Assembly (NCBI RefSeq): GCF_000150275.1
Contig: NW_002060952.1
Coordinates: forward strand, 1,416,452-1,480,451
DNA from: Trichoplax adhaerens
Lineage: Eukaryota; Placozoa; Uniplacotomia; Trichoplacea; Trichoplacidae
Length of the DNA stretch: 64,000 nt
Reading direction: 5' to 3'
Each line of letters begins with the position of its first letter. Positions within the stretch are counted from its first letter, which is position 1. The position numbers were made by a program, and so were the translations under genes. The notes under the pieces are model-generated. The model had not been told where the DNA came from. It worked only from the letters and a program-made list of their open reading frames with translations, and ran no database searches. Positions 35,273 to 48,667 of the stretch are shown here, in pieces.

Positions 35273-37949
35273 ATGAATGCTGGTAATTGGATGAAAAGGG
35301 TCTTTCCAGTAAAGCAAAAGGATATGAAGAGTGATAAATGTGTTCAATTAATCAGAGCGGAAAATCTAGATGAAACTGCTAATGATATTGGTCAAGCTCG
35401 AGAGCAAATTATTGCAAGTACAAATCAGCAGTCAGTGGCAGTGAAAGACACTACTGAACGCTCTTTCGCTACCCTAACAGCCAACAATCCGTTCAGGTTT
35501 TCTTCATCCATTCAGGATAAAGATCGAACTGAAAATCAAACACGTTACTCTGCTGACAATTCTCAATTGTCTGCTCATAGTCAGCGAACTAATCAGCCTA
35601 CATCAGATGGTAATATAAGAATTCAGTCGGTAATTATCCAAGTTGATGGGCCTGATCATTATGATTGTAAGTTATGGATCTAAATACCATGGTAGCTTAG
35701 TATAAAAATTGCAATAGATTTCTTTCCTACTAAAGCTTTACAGCAACTGTCCTTATCCTTTTAATTTTGTCTATCATCGTTAGAAAGATACATTAAATAG
35801 GTATCAATTAGGGTACCGTGTCAGAAATCAATTTATATAGTAACAGCTGCAATTTGGCTTAATAATTATATTCGCATTATGCTCGTATGCTGGTAGGGTA
35901 TGCTACAAAAGGAGCTTGAGTGAGTGCAGCATATTAAGTATTCAGGCAAGGCAGGCTGTAGTAGATCAATTCTTGCTGGTAATAAAACTAATAGCTACAA
36001 TCTGCCCTAATAGTAATATTCTATATATGAATATCGATGTTTAAGGGTGCATCACTAGTGTAATATCGTAGATTAAGTAAATCATCCTCAATTATACTTT
36101 GTACTGGCACCTGCAAGACTTTCTAGAACTCTACAGTGCAATGTACATCGTTCTTTTGACTGATTTTATGGTGCTATTTCAACCCATTTCTCAACGTAAT
36201 ATTTCTTATAGAGAAGTTTTAGTAAATTATATGTATATGCAATTAATTGTCCTTGAAAGTATATGTAGCTCTCTGGAATTACTGCCATTAATAGTATTTT
36301 ATCTTACTGCATAGCTATTAACGGTTAAATTGCTATTGTTGGCTTTTAGTTGATATACCGTCAAGTAGCAATCCTCTGCAGTCAACTAATTCTGAATCAG
36401 CCATTGGGCAAATGTCTGTAAATATTGAAGATCCTGGTAGAACGCATCATGTTTTTAAACATGGCAATTATCCCATCTATAAGCGGATTACTAGTTCTAA
36501 CCTGGAGGAAGCTGAGAGTACTCAAACGATGGATTGTCCATTTTGCAATCAACAAATTCAAACAGTGATCCGATATGAGGCTGGTGAAGGAACTTGTACC
36601 ACAGCGGCCCTCTGTTGCTGCTTTCTGTAAGTTTCACTCTAATACTGACTTTCTTTCTTAATGTTTTAAATAGTTAACAATCACTACTACCGCCAATACA
36701 CAGGCAGATTAATGAACATCTCATCTATCTTATACTACAGAGCTTAACTCTTAACTTTAAAAAATGGGAGCTGAGCTTTATACAAATCACCTTTTCTGTA
36801 GTGCACTACTTGCTGTCTCGATAGTACCGTTAAGCTAATGACTTGTAGACATATTTATATAGCGCAGTATTACCATTTCAATTCTACAGAGTTATACGAG
36901 TAAATTTTGCACAGCTGTCGCTACAAAGCTTCCATAAAATAGGTTATCTAAGAGTGTCTTTATAATAATTAATCTATGAGGCTTATATATTTTTAGTAGA
37001 TAAATGCACAGTTGTACAATGTCATATAAACTGATCGTTAATGTTTAGGTAAATTTACTATTAAATGGACTGACTTTTTAATAAAATTTAGCTTCAGTTT
37101 TATCTAAGAGAGATTAGAGGTATTGCTGTTCTTCTTAACGATAGCTGATCGTCAGTATTGAGAGTTGTACAATAGGTAAATGTAAGGGAGAACAAACCTG
37201 ACAGTAGGCTCGCAGGGTTTTATTTTCAGCGGTAGTTTAATTTTTATACGTTACAAATTTAGATTTTTAACAAGTATCGGGCCATATATAAGGTTAGTTT
37301 ACTACAGTACGCCACTTTTCAGTATCAGTATTCTTGTTTGGTCAATGAATTCTATATAGGAAAACTGTTATTAATTAACATTATTTATTGTCCATATGGG
37401 CCTTATTATCATTTTTCTTATATTATTTTTTTGTTAAAGCACAAACTTATTGAACTGGTGAAGCATCAAATTACTATACAACTTATTGTATCTAACTGAA
37501 TGATGCTTATGCCATAACTATATATGAATTAATCTATATAATATCATACTAGACTAGAGTGCTGCATCTTAATTGGAAAGTAGCACTACGTATTAAATAT
37601 GTATAAATATATGCGTATATATGGATACATGTCCAATTCGTTATACCATGGCTACATCACTATACCTTAATTGCATAGAAATACATTGCAGTAACATTCG
37701 CTACCGTTATGTACTGTGATACCGAGTTTATGAATCAAGATAGCTGAGCTTTAGGCAAACTTACTGTACTTTCTTATTGTATAATGCATTACTTATTGAT
37801 ATGAATAGCTAAAGGATTATCTATGATTATTTTATCATTATAGAGGAATAATTGGCTTACTGATCGTGTTCTGTTGCAATAGCTTTCAAGATATTAAACA
37901 TTACTGTCCAGAATGCCAAAAATTAATTAAAGCATACGAACGTGGTTAA
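35273..37949 (+). CDS. LITAF-domain protein 3, 3 exons, lacking PPxY
   Basis: Exons 35273-35666, 36350-36626 and 37844-37949, intron phases 1 and 2; 258 residues. The LITAF domain is complete: CPFC (194-197), hydrophobic helix split by intron 2 (ALCCCFL then GIIGLLIVFCC), HYCPEC (243-248), and a basic end KLIKAYERG. The N-terminal 190 residues are polar and Lys/Arg/Asn/Gln-rich. Unlike the two paralogues they show no PPxY or Pro-rich stretch, so recruitment of NEDD4-type ligases by that route is not expected. ATG at 35273 is the first in the frame. The nearest relative in the window by domain sequence is the gene at 32513 (shared MDCPFC, AALCC). Confidence 0.9.
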
Positions 37950-38962
37950 TGTTAAATTTTAACAAAGAATTTACTGCGATCTAAAACACCTCTATTTTCC
38001 CTGTGATGATTGCATGAGATTGGTATACCAGCATTATATAGCTTTGTATTAAGTCATTTTATTCTATTCCTACATCTTTTATTTAATATAATTTACATCT
38101 CTAATGGTGTCTTGATGAATTTTAGGCTATAGTAGTTGGATCATTTTATAGCGAAAAGATAATTATTGATTATTCAAGTAGTTTATGCCTCAATTGTTTC
38201 TGAAGTAGAATGCTTTAGCGGCTAATCCTAATAGTGGCATTTGAATTCTTTTTGAACGATAATATAACTAAGTGACTAATTCATTTATTGACCTTTATTT
38301 CTATCAAATCACAAAATGTTAATACCTATAACGGCGACTGTAGGACAGCTGCCTACTATACTTCCAGCCGTAGATTATTTGATTGGTATTATAACCCATT
38401 GCACTAGTTACATTTTACTTACTCAGTTCTCGTTCATTATTTTAAAAAATTTTGCAAATTCAATCAATTGCCGCGATTAGCCTTGAACCGCAAAATAGAG
38501 AATATCGATTTCAAGTATACCAATCTACAGGGAAACCATTAAAAATGATCGATGAATATCTACTATTAGATTTAACTAGTGAGCGCTTTAGGGTTTTATC
38601 AACTGGATCGAATTGATCTGAGATAAACATTTAGGTTTTTCTAACTTATCTGATCGAAATACCATCGCAGTCAATAATTACGCAGTAAACGTATTAACTT
38701 TAATAAAATTATTTATAACTACATCTACCGAATCTTTTTCGGCCGCTACTTAATCTATGTCTTGCCCTAGATTATTTGATTTGTATTGAAGCTGCGATAG
38801 AATTACGTACACCAACATTCAATTTATCAAATTTCTCATTGTCGATGACTTTTATTAATCAGCCATTTCTTCCATCATGATCATGAAAGTCAAATAGATT
38901 ACGAGCTTAATGAACTGAAAGTAAATTAATACCTTCAGTCTGCAATCTTAACAATCTTAATA

Positions 38963-39190
38963 AAACTCTAGTAAAGTGATGTTTAAGGCAATCGTTATCA
39001 GAAAATGATTTGGCTCTGTTTCCTAAAGTAAATAATTCATTTTATCGTAATAGGTGTAATGAATATTCTTTTATCAAATTCTCGTAAAGGGATATTCAAG
39101 GTAATCATTGCCTCAGGAAGAGTCATTTTGCTCTGTTGCCTATGGTAAATAATTCATTTTGTTGTAGTAGGTGTATCAAATATTCTTAAC
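38963..39190. repeat. Tandem pair of a ~113 bp unit
   Basis: Copies at about 38963 and 39076 share CTCTGTT-CCTA, GTAAATAATTCATTTT and GTAATAGGTGTA/GTAGTAGGTGTA. Non-coding. Confidence 0.7.
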
Positions 39191-39339
39191 GTTTGTGCCT
39201 TATTGAATAAAACAATTGCATCCGGAGACATTTCAACATAATGCAGAATCGAAAATAGAATGGTGAAAAATCGATTATACTTTCATCCTTTTTCTTGAAA
39301 AGTGCTTATCACCTCTATCAATAAGAAAGTGATGGAGCA

Positions 39340-39935
39340 GGTGAAAAAAAGCGGTTCCAGAAAGCATTAATAAAACATTAGGTCTAATTGACTTGGGTGT
39401 AAAGATAAAATTGTTACCAAATCAGAACGAATTTTGTACTCGAAACTAGCCTCGGCTTATAGGACCTATTGAATTTTAATCCAGTAAGTCGCTTCTATCG
39501 CTAACGGTAAATCATTATTGGAGGATCAATTTCGATGGATATTACATAATATTAAAATAACATTAGACTATGCATGCGAGTCGGTTTTAAAGAAATTGAT
39601 TCCAGAAAGCATTGATAGAATACTGCATGTTATTAATTTTAGTGCCGAGATAAAATTTCTGCCAAATTAGATAGAGTTTGATACTCGAGTTAGCTTCTGC
39701 TAATAGAATCTATCGAATGTTGAATCCAATAAGTCTCTACTAATATATTTTAGTCAGTTTTGAAAAAATCGGTTCCAGAAAACATTGTTCGAATATTGCA
39801 TGTGATTAATTTGGTGCCAAGATAAAATTTCTGCCAAATTAGGAAGTATATGATTCTTGAAGCTAACTTATACTGATAGATTTCGTTGGAATATTAATCC
39901 AGTAAGTCGCTTCCATTGCCAATAATAAATCGGTA
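39340..39935. repeat. Three copies of a 175-240 bp unit
   Basis: Copies begin near 39345, 39587 and 39762 with GATTCCAGAAAGCATT-like sequence. They continue with GCCAAGATAAAATTTCTGCC, a TACTCGA-like block and AATCCAGTAAGTCGCTTC. The middle copy is shortened at its right end. Confidence 0.7.
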
Positions 39936-41159
39936 TTGGAAGAATAATTTAAATAATATTAGACCGTACATGCAAATTACCTTTAAAGAAATTAAGATAA
40001 TTTCGATGAGAAAATGTTATGGATAAATATATTACACTAGTTCCTAGATTTTCTCTTACTTTTGCGGTTATCCATCAGTAGAAATAAATAAATCTGAATA
40101 ACGGAAAAATTTTTATGTACAGCTACCATCCAAAGGATTTTATAGTTTGCTTATAACTGCTTTAGTACTCTCACTTTGACCTGATATTCAATTTGCTATT
40201 GAACACTTAATTCGATTTTCATATTATTTATTAACATAGCCAGCAAGTAATTTTGCTGATGACATAATATTGAATACGGTATAATTTGATACCATAGCCG
40301 ATAACTTAAATTGCTTATTGCTTGAGGACAACATTTCTTAAAACACAATGTTGAAGCTTTTATAGCAATTGAGGCTGAAATAACTATTACTAGCTGTTGG
40401 GTGTTGGCTATCTTACATGTTAACATTGATTGTGTTTCTGTTTACGATGAATTAATCAAGAGGAATTTCATGTCTAGTTAATCACATTTACTAGAATAGT
40501 GGTTAGGACAAGGTGCAGCATTGGAAATTCCATCAATTCAATACGTCAATTCGTTGGTGTATTAGAAATGGCATAAAATACAGGCTATCTAGGCGACTAT
40601 AAGGAGACGGAATAGAGCAGATAATATTGAACTTCCTCATAAATCAAACATTTTTGGCTCTTTCGTCTTTGCTGATATAAAATTGGTTCAATGCATGATT
40701 GGTATATTCTATAGCAATTTTAACAGTTTATGACTATCTAGACAGATAGTTCCATCGATATTTGGACATCGAGTGAGTTCAGTAAACCTACTCAATAGCT
40801 CGATGAACGATTCGATAGCAGTACCGATTATACTATCATCGTTTTCTCCATAGTGTAGGATTTTTCCCGTTCTGTGTAAGTGAACTTATTGTTAAGATAT
40901 ACCTGTATGTAACTAGATGAACGCAAATAAACTCATCTTTGTATCTTGTTCCTTTAGTCCAAACTCAAAGCCAACGACTGTTCTATAACGAGATTTCCTT
41001 TAGAAGTGGATGAATAATCTACTGGTGTATTATTTGGCATCAATCTTGCTTTTGCACCTGATTTCTCAAAGGTATCTGTCTTTATTAACGAGCTACTTTG
41101 CTACTCTACCAATACATTGCCATTGGCTTTATGGCATTTTAATGTGCTGTATTGATGAA

Positions 41160-41390
41160 ACTATTTATATTATCTTTATTATGTGGAGATTTTACTAGCT
41201 TATGCATGCCTATCGGTTTCTTTCTGACACAGCCAAGCGCTAAACTTGGTTGAGATTGTAAAATGAAGATTTGTTATACGTATTTTCTTTATATGAAGAT
41301 TTTACCAGCTTATGTATGGCTATTCGTATCAATCTGACTCTAATATTCGTTCAATTTGGTTCAATTTGTAAAGTGAATTTCCTTCTTTTG
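41160..41390. repeat. Tandem pair of a ~120 bp unit
   Basis: Copies near 41168 and 41280 share GATTTTACTAGCTTATG/GATTTTACCAGCTTATG, CTATCGG/CTATTCG and a TTTGTAAAGTGAA-type end. Non-coding. Confidence 0.55.
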
Positions 41391-44068
41391 CTAAATAGCT
41401 AGCGATCATTCCTGAGGCCACTACATACATTGAACTGGGTGATATTTAATAGCAAAAGGAACGTATTAAGATTTCCGCTGCATAATCTCATTTACTGCTG
41501 TCTATCTTTGATCACTGTAGATGCCATTTTCAGATTATCAATTATACATTACGGCTACACATGGCTGTATTTGTACAATCGGAATTGTATAAGAAAATGG
41601 TTTCTATCGATATTGCTGACAAACAAAAGTGAATGGCTCAACCAGAACCAAAAAGTAAACCTGCATCCTCGAAGTTTCTAGTCTTACAGTGCACAACAGT
41701 GGTTATTATCCACCCGGGAGGTGATGGATACCATTTGCAGTAATAGTTTAATAGTATCCTATAAATGTCGCGAACACTACTATACTTTTGAGTTATAACT
41801 TCAAGATGAGTAATCTATTCTGGATACGACTTCATGCAGGTATATAAAATGTATTTTGACAACACCATTCAACTTGCTTGGTTAGAAAACAAATCACGAT
41901 CAGTTTCATTTCAAATGGATCCTATTATTGGCAATTCGCGAAAGCGTCGTGAGCGATAGAAACTGCCGGATATGGTAGCTTTTAGTTGCATCAAAAATAA
42001 TCATTTATTTTTTCTACAATGTAATTTGTATCCGTCGGACTCATTTGTAGAATATATGGTTTTGATTATGTTCTGGAAAGATCAATTGGAATTTGAACTC
42101 ATTCCGAGGGATGGTATGCCTTAGGTTGTCTGCTCATAACGAGCAGAACAGTAGTATATTAAAGCAAGGCGAATGTAGGGTGGTCGACTATTATTATTAT
42201 TAATTACCTCCTAGACTATTTCATAATTTTAAGTAGGAGCTTTGACCGTATCATATGGTATCTAGCCGTAGTAAAATAATATTTTTTTCAGCCTGCGATT
42301 TCCTAGTACTAGTAAGTGCTCATAAAGGTGAGAGGGGGATGCAAGGCATCACAGGTTGTAAGATAAATAAACTATTAAATTTTCTTTTCCATCGGATGTA
42401 CAGTACTTTGAAATCAATTTGATGCTATCGGCGAAATAGGCGGAAGCAAGAGCCAAAAGTTCCGGATTGATTATGCATCATTTCGCTTAATATGCGAGCA
42501 TTATATAAAGGAGGGTTAGCTATTACCATACAAGGAGCAAAATCTTCTACTGCCCATTAAATTGATCAATTTAGTCATGGCCTTTTACTATAGGAAATTT
42601 TGTTCCTTATTTTGACATGCTAACTGGCTCCCTTTTCTAATCCAATATTAATTTGGTACTTTAATAGCATTGACATCCATCCTTTTTTTCCGTTTTATAT
42701 TACTGAATTTGAGCATTCCTTTTTCCATCTGTTTATTTTTGTTTATCCATTCTAACTAACTCGAAGATATTTATTTGTTTTGCTCCATTAGGGCCAAGCC
42801 CGTCTAATCACAAACACTATATAAAACGCTGCAAAACAATATACTTGCGAGTGTCTTTTAACAGAAATCGCGGTACAAGAAGTTAAATTTTTCTGATTGA
42901 GCTTTTAAGACATCTCCAGGTTGAACGCATTTTAAAAAAAAAGAAATTTCATTTTTTTCGGTTTTATAGACTATCCATTCTTGAAGCAGCCTGATTTTAT
43001 TATCCATTTGGATTTAGCCGCACAAGTAGTACTGGCTTCCGCGATGACTTAGGCCGCTAATCGACAAAGATTAGATCATTCCAACAATATTTTTATACGA
43101 GGATGATGACGATGTATTCTCTACAAGCATATTACTTAGACTGATCGATTAACTGGTTGATAATATTTATTAAATCAAAATTAAAACGATTCATGTAATG
43201 CTATGAGTCTATTTAGCCTAGGCATCTTTCGTTGCAGTTTGCCAATTGTCTAATCTGATTCTGTCTTTGATCTATTTGCTTACTTTTAAAAGGCTTCAAG
43301 GTTTTAAATCAAACTATTTTAAATGTGCTTGTGTTGGCAAGTATTGATATCCTAAAGTTAAATTAGACCGCTGCTATACTTAAATGGAAAATCGAAGTAA
43401 GTGCGCATAGATTTGATACTATAGAGACTAAAGCTCGGCCTGTTTTAAAAAATAGAAGATAGCTTCAACAGTGTTCGAACTAATATACCATGTTTAAAAC
43501 TCTTAAATTTAATTTTTTTCACTTATACAATTTGTTTAAGTATCGTACTTGTTTTTGCTAAGCTAAAAGTATAAAAATATTATTTATTAAGTCGTTAATC
43601 GGCATTGAGGAATGTTAAAGACGTTTCGTTCAATCCGTAAGCTTTCTCGAACTAAAAATAATTAATAATCAATACCGGTACATAAACAACATTTCGGAAG
43701 GCTTTATGTTACTGATCGATATCAATAATTAAAACACCCTGATCCCTCAGCCTGTGTAAGTTCAAGTTTCCATCCCTATTTTGATAGGCTTTCGGATCAG
43801 ATTTGAATTGCTATCAAAGTCATGAAAATGCTTATAGCTTGATTAATTTAGCTATCAGCTTTTGTACGTGTTATTACAATCATGATTTATTCTCTTGAGA
43901 TGCTTTATGATCAATAGACCCAATCTTTAACTAAATCCTCTTTTCAGTAAATGTCATTTGCATAACCTTTCTAAGGTTTTGTCTAAAAATGGCTCCGTCC
44001 TCACTCTAACCTTTTTACACCCAATAACATCTGCCACCTACCTTCAAGATGATGAGTAAGAAGTGTAT

Positions 44069-44776
44069 TGAAATGTAAAATGTAGAGATCAAGCTACAAA
44101 ACTTTTAACAAACTTTGATTCTCCTTTCGTGGCACTATGGTCGATTTAACGAAACTTTGACACCAAATAAAAATTGGGGTAACAACCGAACAACAATTTA
44201 TTAAAAAATGTGAGAGAGATAGATCAAACAACCTTTCAGATACTTAATTCTAAGTATTCTAATTGAAGAAATAAAAACGACAGAACTAAAACTGTCCACA
44301 ACCAAACAACCTAACCAAAGAAGAAAGTTTTCACTTACAATAATTCGACCCCGAATTATCCAAAGATTTATATGACAACTATGACTACTTTTCTGACGTT
44401 AGCATTGACAGTTGGTGTTTTAGCACGAATTTGTACGGTAACTGCACGATTTTACCATACATTACAGTACTTTACTGTCATGTTATAAATCTCCTTTCTC
44501 TATGTATAGGGCTTTGTTACCGAGTCAAATTTATTTACAATCTTAATAGACTATCAAACACCCTTTCTTTAGATTAGGTGATTGCTCTTAGGTCATTCCT
44601 ATAGTAATCTATATAGAACCTTGTAAAATAGCGAAGAAGAAAGGATGGCGATATCATGATTTGGCAGGGTAAAACTTGAAGATATTATCACTTCCTAGGT
44701 ATTTTCTATACTGAAGTAATAATAGTTTCATACTAGAAGCTATAAAGGACTCCGTTGTTAGTCCTTTACTACAGAA
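44069..44776 (+). mobile_element. Dispersed non-coding element, copy 2 (internally deleted)
   Basis: Same strand, ends and block order as 29341-30620, but 708 bases because the central segment is missing after CGACCCCGAATT. The three inverted repeats are kept: ATACTTA/TAAGTAT at 44240-44257, GACAG/CTGTC at 44279-44296, AAAGGACT/AGTCCTTT at 44744-44767. The last has identical arms but a different loop from copy 1. No coding potential. Confidence 0.7.
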
Positions 44777-44814
44777 GAAACAAAATTCTTGCTCTTTTTA
44801 AACTGTCCCTACCT

Positions 44815-44990
44815 TCGAATATTTAGGTGTCATGAAATGAGAATCAAATTTCATAAACGTCTATAAAACGATGATTCTATTTCGGGCACTCCGGTCGATT
44901 ACACAAATCTTCGACACTAAATAAGTTGAGGAAACAAGTTAGCAAACTTATAGAAAAATTATACCACCAAACAACTTTATAATAAAGAAA
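44815..44990 (+). mobile_element. Degenerate fragment of the same dispersed element
   Basis: GCACTCCGGTCGATTAC (about 44889) followed by GACACTAAATAA and ACCAAACAACTTT matches the left part of the element (GCACTCCGGTCGACTTA, GACACCAAATAA, ACCGAACAAC). It lies just after copy 2 in the same orientation. Confidence 0.5.
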
Positions 44991-45230
44991 TTAATTTGAT
45001 CTATAAGTAACAACATGAAAATTTTGGTAAGCTAAGAAAACCATAGCCACGTACGCTTCCATACGATACAAAACCAACTATCAAAGGCGCGTCTAATCCC
45101 TCATGAAATATTTCATTTTGTTGATGAACCTCATTGACTCCTTAATAAATGATAGAGTTAAGGTTAGATCGATTGATGATGAGTTATACAAAACCTCTTG
45201 GATTATTAGTCCCAAAATCTTTTAAAGGAA

Positions 45231-45268
45231 CGCTCCACACCGTGTGCGCGCCGCCGCACGTGCCATCT
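45231..45268. other. Isolated GC- and CpG-rich patch
   Basis: About 35 bases with many CG and GC steps (GTGTGCGCGCCGCCGCACG), including a CACGTG box at 45257-45262, inside otherwise AT-rich DNA. No adjacent gene explains it. Confidence 0.5.
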
Positions 45269-47439
45269 TTGCTAAGGGACCATGCTCTCTAAGTTGGATG
45301 GATTTGAACAAACGACTCGAAAATACTTTATAGGCGAATGAAAATAGAGTAATGAGTCTATATTCGAGTGTTTATTATTTTAATAATAAGTTGAGCAGAT
45401 ACTGATTGTGGCTGTCCAGGTGATTCTTGGACGAAAACCGACTTAAAAAATCACTGTTCTGTTTCTATTTCCTATCAGAATTTCTCTTGTCTATGATTTT
45501 AATTTTTAGAATCAGTCTAATAGATTCTATCTATTTATATATTTTATATTTAATTTATTCATGCCAGTATTCGTATACCCGTGTATAGGCAAGCAGCCTA
45601 ACAGACTGAATTTGAATAGTATGCTGTATAGTAAAGGGCCAAGCACTGTTTAAACTAACATTATTAATATATGATTACATTGGAATATTTTCTCATTTCG
45701 TTTCTAGAAATAAAGTAGGTAAATACTGATATTTGCTATTGAATGTAAATTATAAAATGGAAACTTATTCTACAATTTGTTATAAATATGAAATCTTACC
45801 AAGTATTTGAAATAAAAATTTTAAAGTTTACTATAAGACAAGAGCTGGGTGTGTAAATTTTCCTGTTTAGTCTTGGCGATATCGAAATTTAGTGCCGATG
45901 TTGTCAAATGCAATTTAAATAAATTTAGAGCTAGTCGCATAATTTTAAATTTTAGGACCGTAATAACTTTGTCCTAAAGAATAATAATTCATTAAAGGCA
46001 CATTATCTGATTTCTACTTTAGTATACAATTTATCAATCTTAGAAATTCCGATAGTTTGTGAATCATTTATTCAAAAAATTGAATGTCGAATACTGCTGT
46101 TAGCATTCCAACGAGTTACAGGTTGTCGATTTAACAATGAAAACTAGCAAATTTATCAACTATTGCTTAGTCATTGCATTTCTACTAGCTTATTCTCACG
46201 ATTAACCTTGATCTGCATCAATATTAGTTAATAAAGTCCTGATTTACTTTAAAAATCAGAATTGCATTTACTCCTACTTGCAAACTTTTCAAATTTAGCT
46301 AATAGCTAGAATAAATCAGTAGAGACCACAACTAAAGTTATAGTTTAGGCGTATCATTAATTTTAAAAGTATGATTACAACCATGAAATAGCTGATTAAT
46401 TAATTAACCCTTCATGCTCGATCTAAATCTTTTTAATCTTGATGAAGTACGACCATAAGTTACTGCTTAATCTAATGTCAATAAACTTCCGGGAGAATGG
46501 TACTCAAGTTGAGGCTAAACATTCATTAATATTAAATAATTGTTTAATCCAATTCTTGCTGTAGAATATTTAATTGGCGTATTATTTTATTCGGCTTCCA
46601 TTTTGCTCGCCTAATACTGTTTCATTATTTTGCATATCTAGATTAATCATTGGTAATAAAGGCATTTTAATTAATATTTTATAACCTGATGAGAAGTAGA
46701 ATAAATTGCCGTTGTTCACTATGAGCTACAAAGTAGAAAATTTATACCCTTTGAACACCAATTTGGAATGAAATAACTTTTGTTATATGCTGGACATCTA
46801 TTTATTTTAGGTAATAGTTTATATTAACCATAAAATTTTATCAACTGGATCCAAGCGACTAAAGGTGGACATACTCGTATAGTTCTTCCTATTCCATTTT
46901 ATCTGAGTATAAATTGTCTATTAAAGCTTATATATTAGAGATACTTATTTCAATAAATCACTAATTACTTCTGCGGCTAGATAATTTCCAACGAGAAATA
47001 AATACAGTTATAATACCTATTCGTATACCTAGGACTAGATCAAATCAAATTTATTCGATATTTAAGTTCAATATTAACTTATGCAGTTCGTTAATTGTTA
47101 GATTGCAGTTAATAAACGCAGTCGTATGATAATTAGATGCCTGAATGGCTGTCTATATAGATACGTTAACATTTTTGTGCGAGCGGGTATGCAGTAGACA
47201 AAAAAATTGGTAGAAATTTCAAGCGGGCAAAATATTTAGCCAAATGCAGGACTCTGCCGTCTAGGATAGATTTAAAACTGGAACAGATATAACCTTATTT
47301 TTCTAATCATCTAATTGACGATTGGTTTACCAGCTTTTATCATATAGTAGTACAATTATTATGTTCTCAGCTGTACTACGATCATCGTGGTGGAAAGTTA
47401 CTTTAGCATTATGCTATGGATTATACTATATTGCACATT

Positions 47440-47877
47440 AATTTTAATATCGGTGATAATATATTACAACATCAGAAATGTAATTTAAGTTACTCTTGAT
47501 GAATTGGTCAGGTGAATATGTTTTATTAAAATGGATGTCAAATTTATCCAACTAGGTTTACTTGTAATATTGATAACAGCTAATAGTAGTAATAGTAATA
47601 GTGATCGTAATTAATGATTTAATACAGCATCAGAAAGGCAAATTTGAATTACTCTTGATAAATTGGTTAGGTGGGGACGTGTTAAACAAATAGATATCAA
47701 ATTTGTTAAACTAGATATTATTGATGATATTGATAATAGTTAATAGTAGTAATAGTAACAGTAATTGATACTGTATTACAGCATCAGAAAGGTAGTTTGA
47801 ATCACACTTGATAAATTGGTTAAATGAACATATTTTATATCAATAGATATCAGATTTGTCGCACTAAATTTATTGGT
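47440..47877. repeat. Three tandem copies of a ~160 bp unit
   Basis: Copies at about 47440, 47600 and 47760 share ACAGCATCAGAAAGG, CTTGATAAATTGGTTAGGTG, ATAGATATCAAATTTGT and AATAGTAGTAATAGTAA. Non-coding, moderately diverged. Confidence 0.75.
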
Positions 47878-48667
47878 TATCCCGCAGAGCTATAGCTGCA
47901 CTTAGTTTACCAGTAGATACCATCGAAGTACGACTAATAGGATTTTGGGATAACAGTCTGTTGGATAAGACCGTCCTTCTCTACAGGTTATGAAAGCACT
48001 ATTTGGAGTCATTCTTCAGACTGAAATGGAATAGTTTTATTCTGTTTTATTTATTAGTTTTATATCCCTAAATACTATTTGATGCAAGTAATATTAATCT
48101 CACAGTTCAATGACTTCAATCGTAAATTGAGTACAGAAGGCGTTTACATTTTAGTTAACATCGCAGAATAAATGAAACGACGTGTTATAAAATTGGGCTT
48201 TATTTCCGGACATAGGTACTTTTACCGTCATTAAATTGAGGTGATTTGATCACCAGATATTCAAAATGATAAAAATAGACTATATAAGATCTATTTAATT
48301 CAAGATACCATTAATACAAATTTTTTGTAGACATGAAAAATCGTAATATTTGATAATTCTAAATCCTTTCATGGAATATGCATAACCAAAGTCCATTTGA
48401 AATAATAAATTAATTATCAGATATACGAATTATAATAATTATCATGGTAGCAAATGACTATTATTATTTACTATATATGTTAAGCATGGTGTAGCAGCAC
48501 CATTGAGAAGCGAATCGACTGGCTTAATCGATCCTGAATAGGTTAGTACCTTCTCGCCTAGAGTTGAAATAATAAGGCTACTCAACAGTATTGCCCAGCG
48601 TTTAGAAGTATTTTCGTAGCAATTTCTGAGTTCAAGTTTCCAAAAGTTGAAAAATTAGTCCGTTGTT

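Larger units (their letters stand above)
37950..44068. other. Gene desert with local duplications
   Basis: About 6 kb without recognisable exons on either strand. It contains tandem duplications at 38963-39190, 39340-39935 and 41160-41390, listed separately. Short frames (for instance 40196-40426 minus, 41430-41681 plus) show no family motif. Confidence 0.5.
44991..48667. other. Gene desert
   Basis: About 3.7 kb with no recognisable exon. Contains the GC-rich patch near 45250 and the triplicated unit at 47440-47877. Confidence 0.5.

Noticed and set aside
35063-35347. Minus-strand frame overlapping the first exon of the third LITAF-like gene
   Set aside because: It overlaps a coding exon of a well-supported gene and has no family features.
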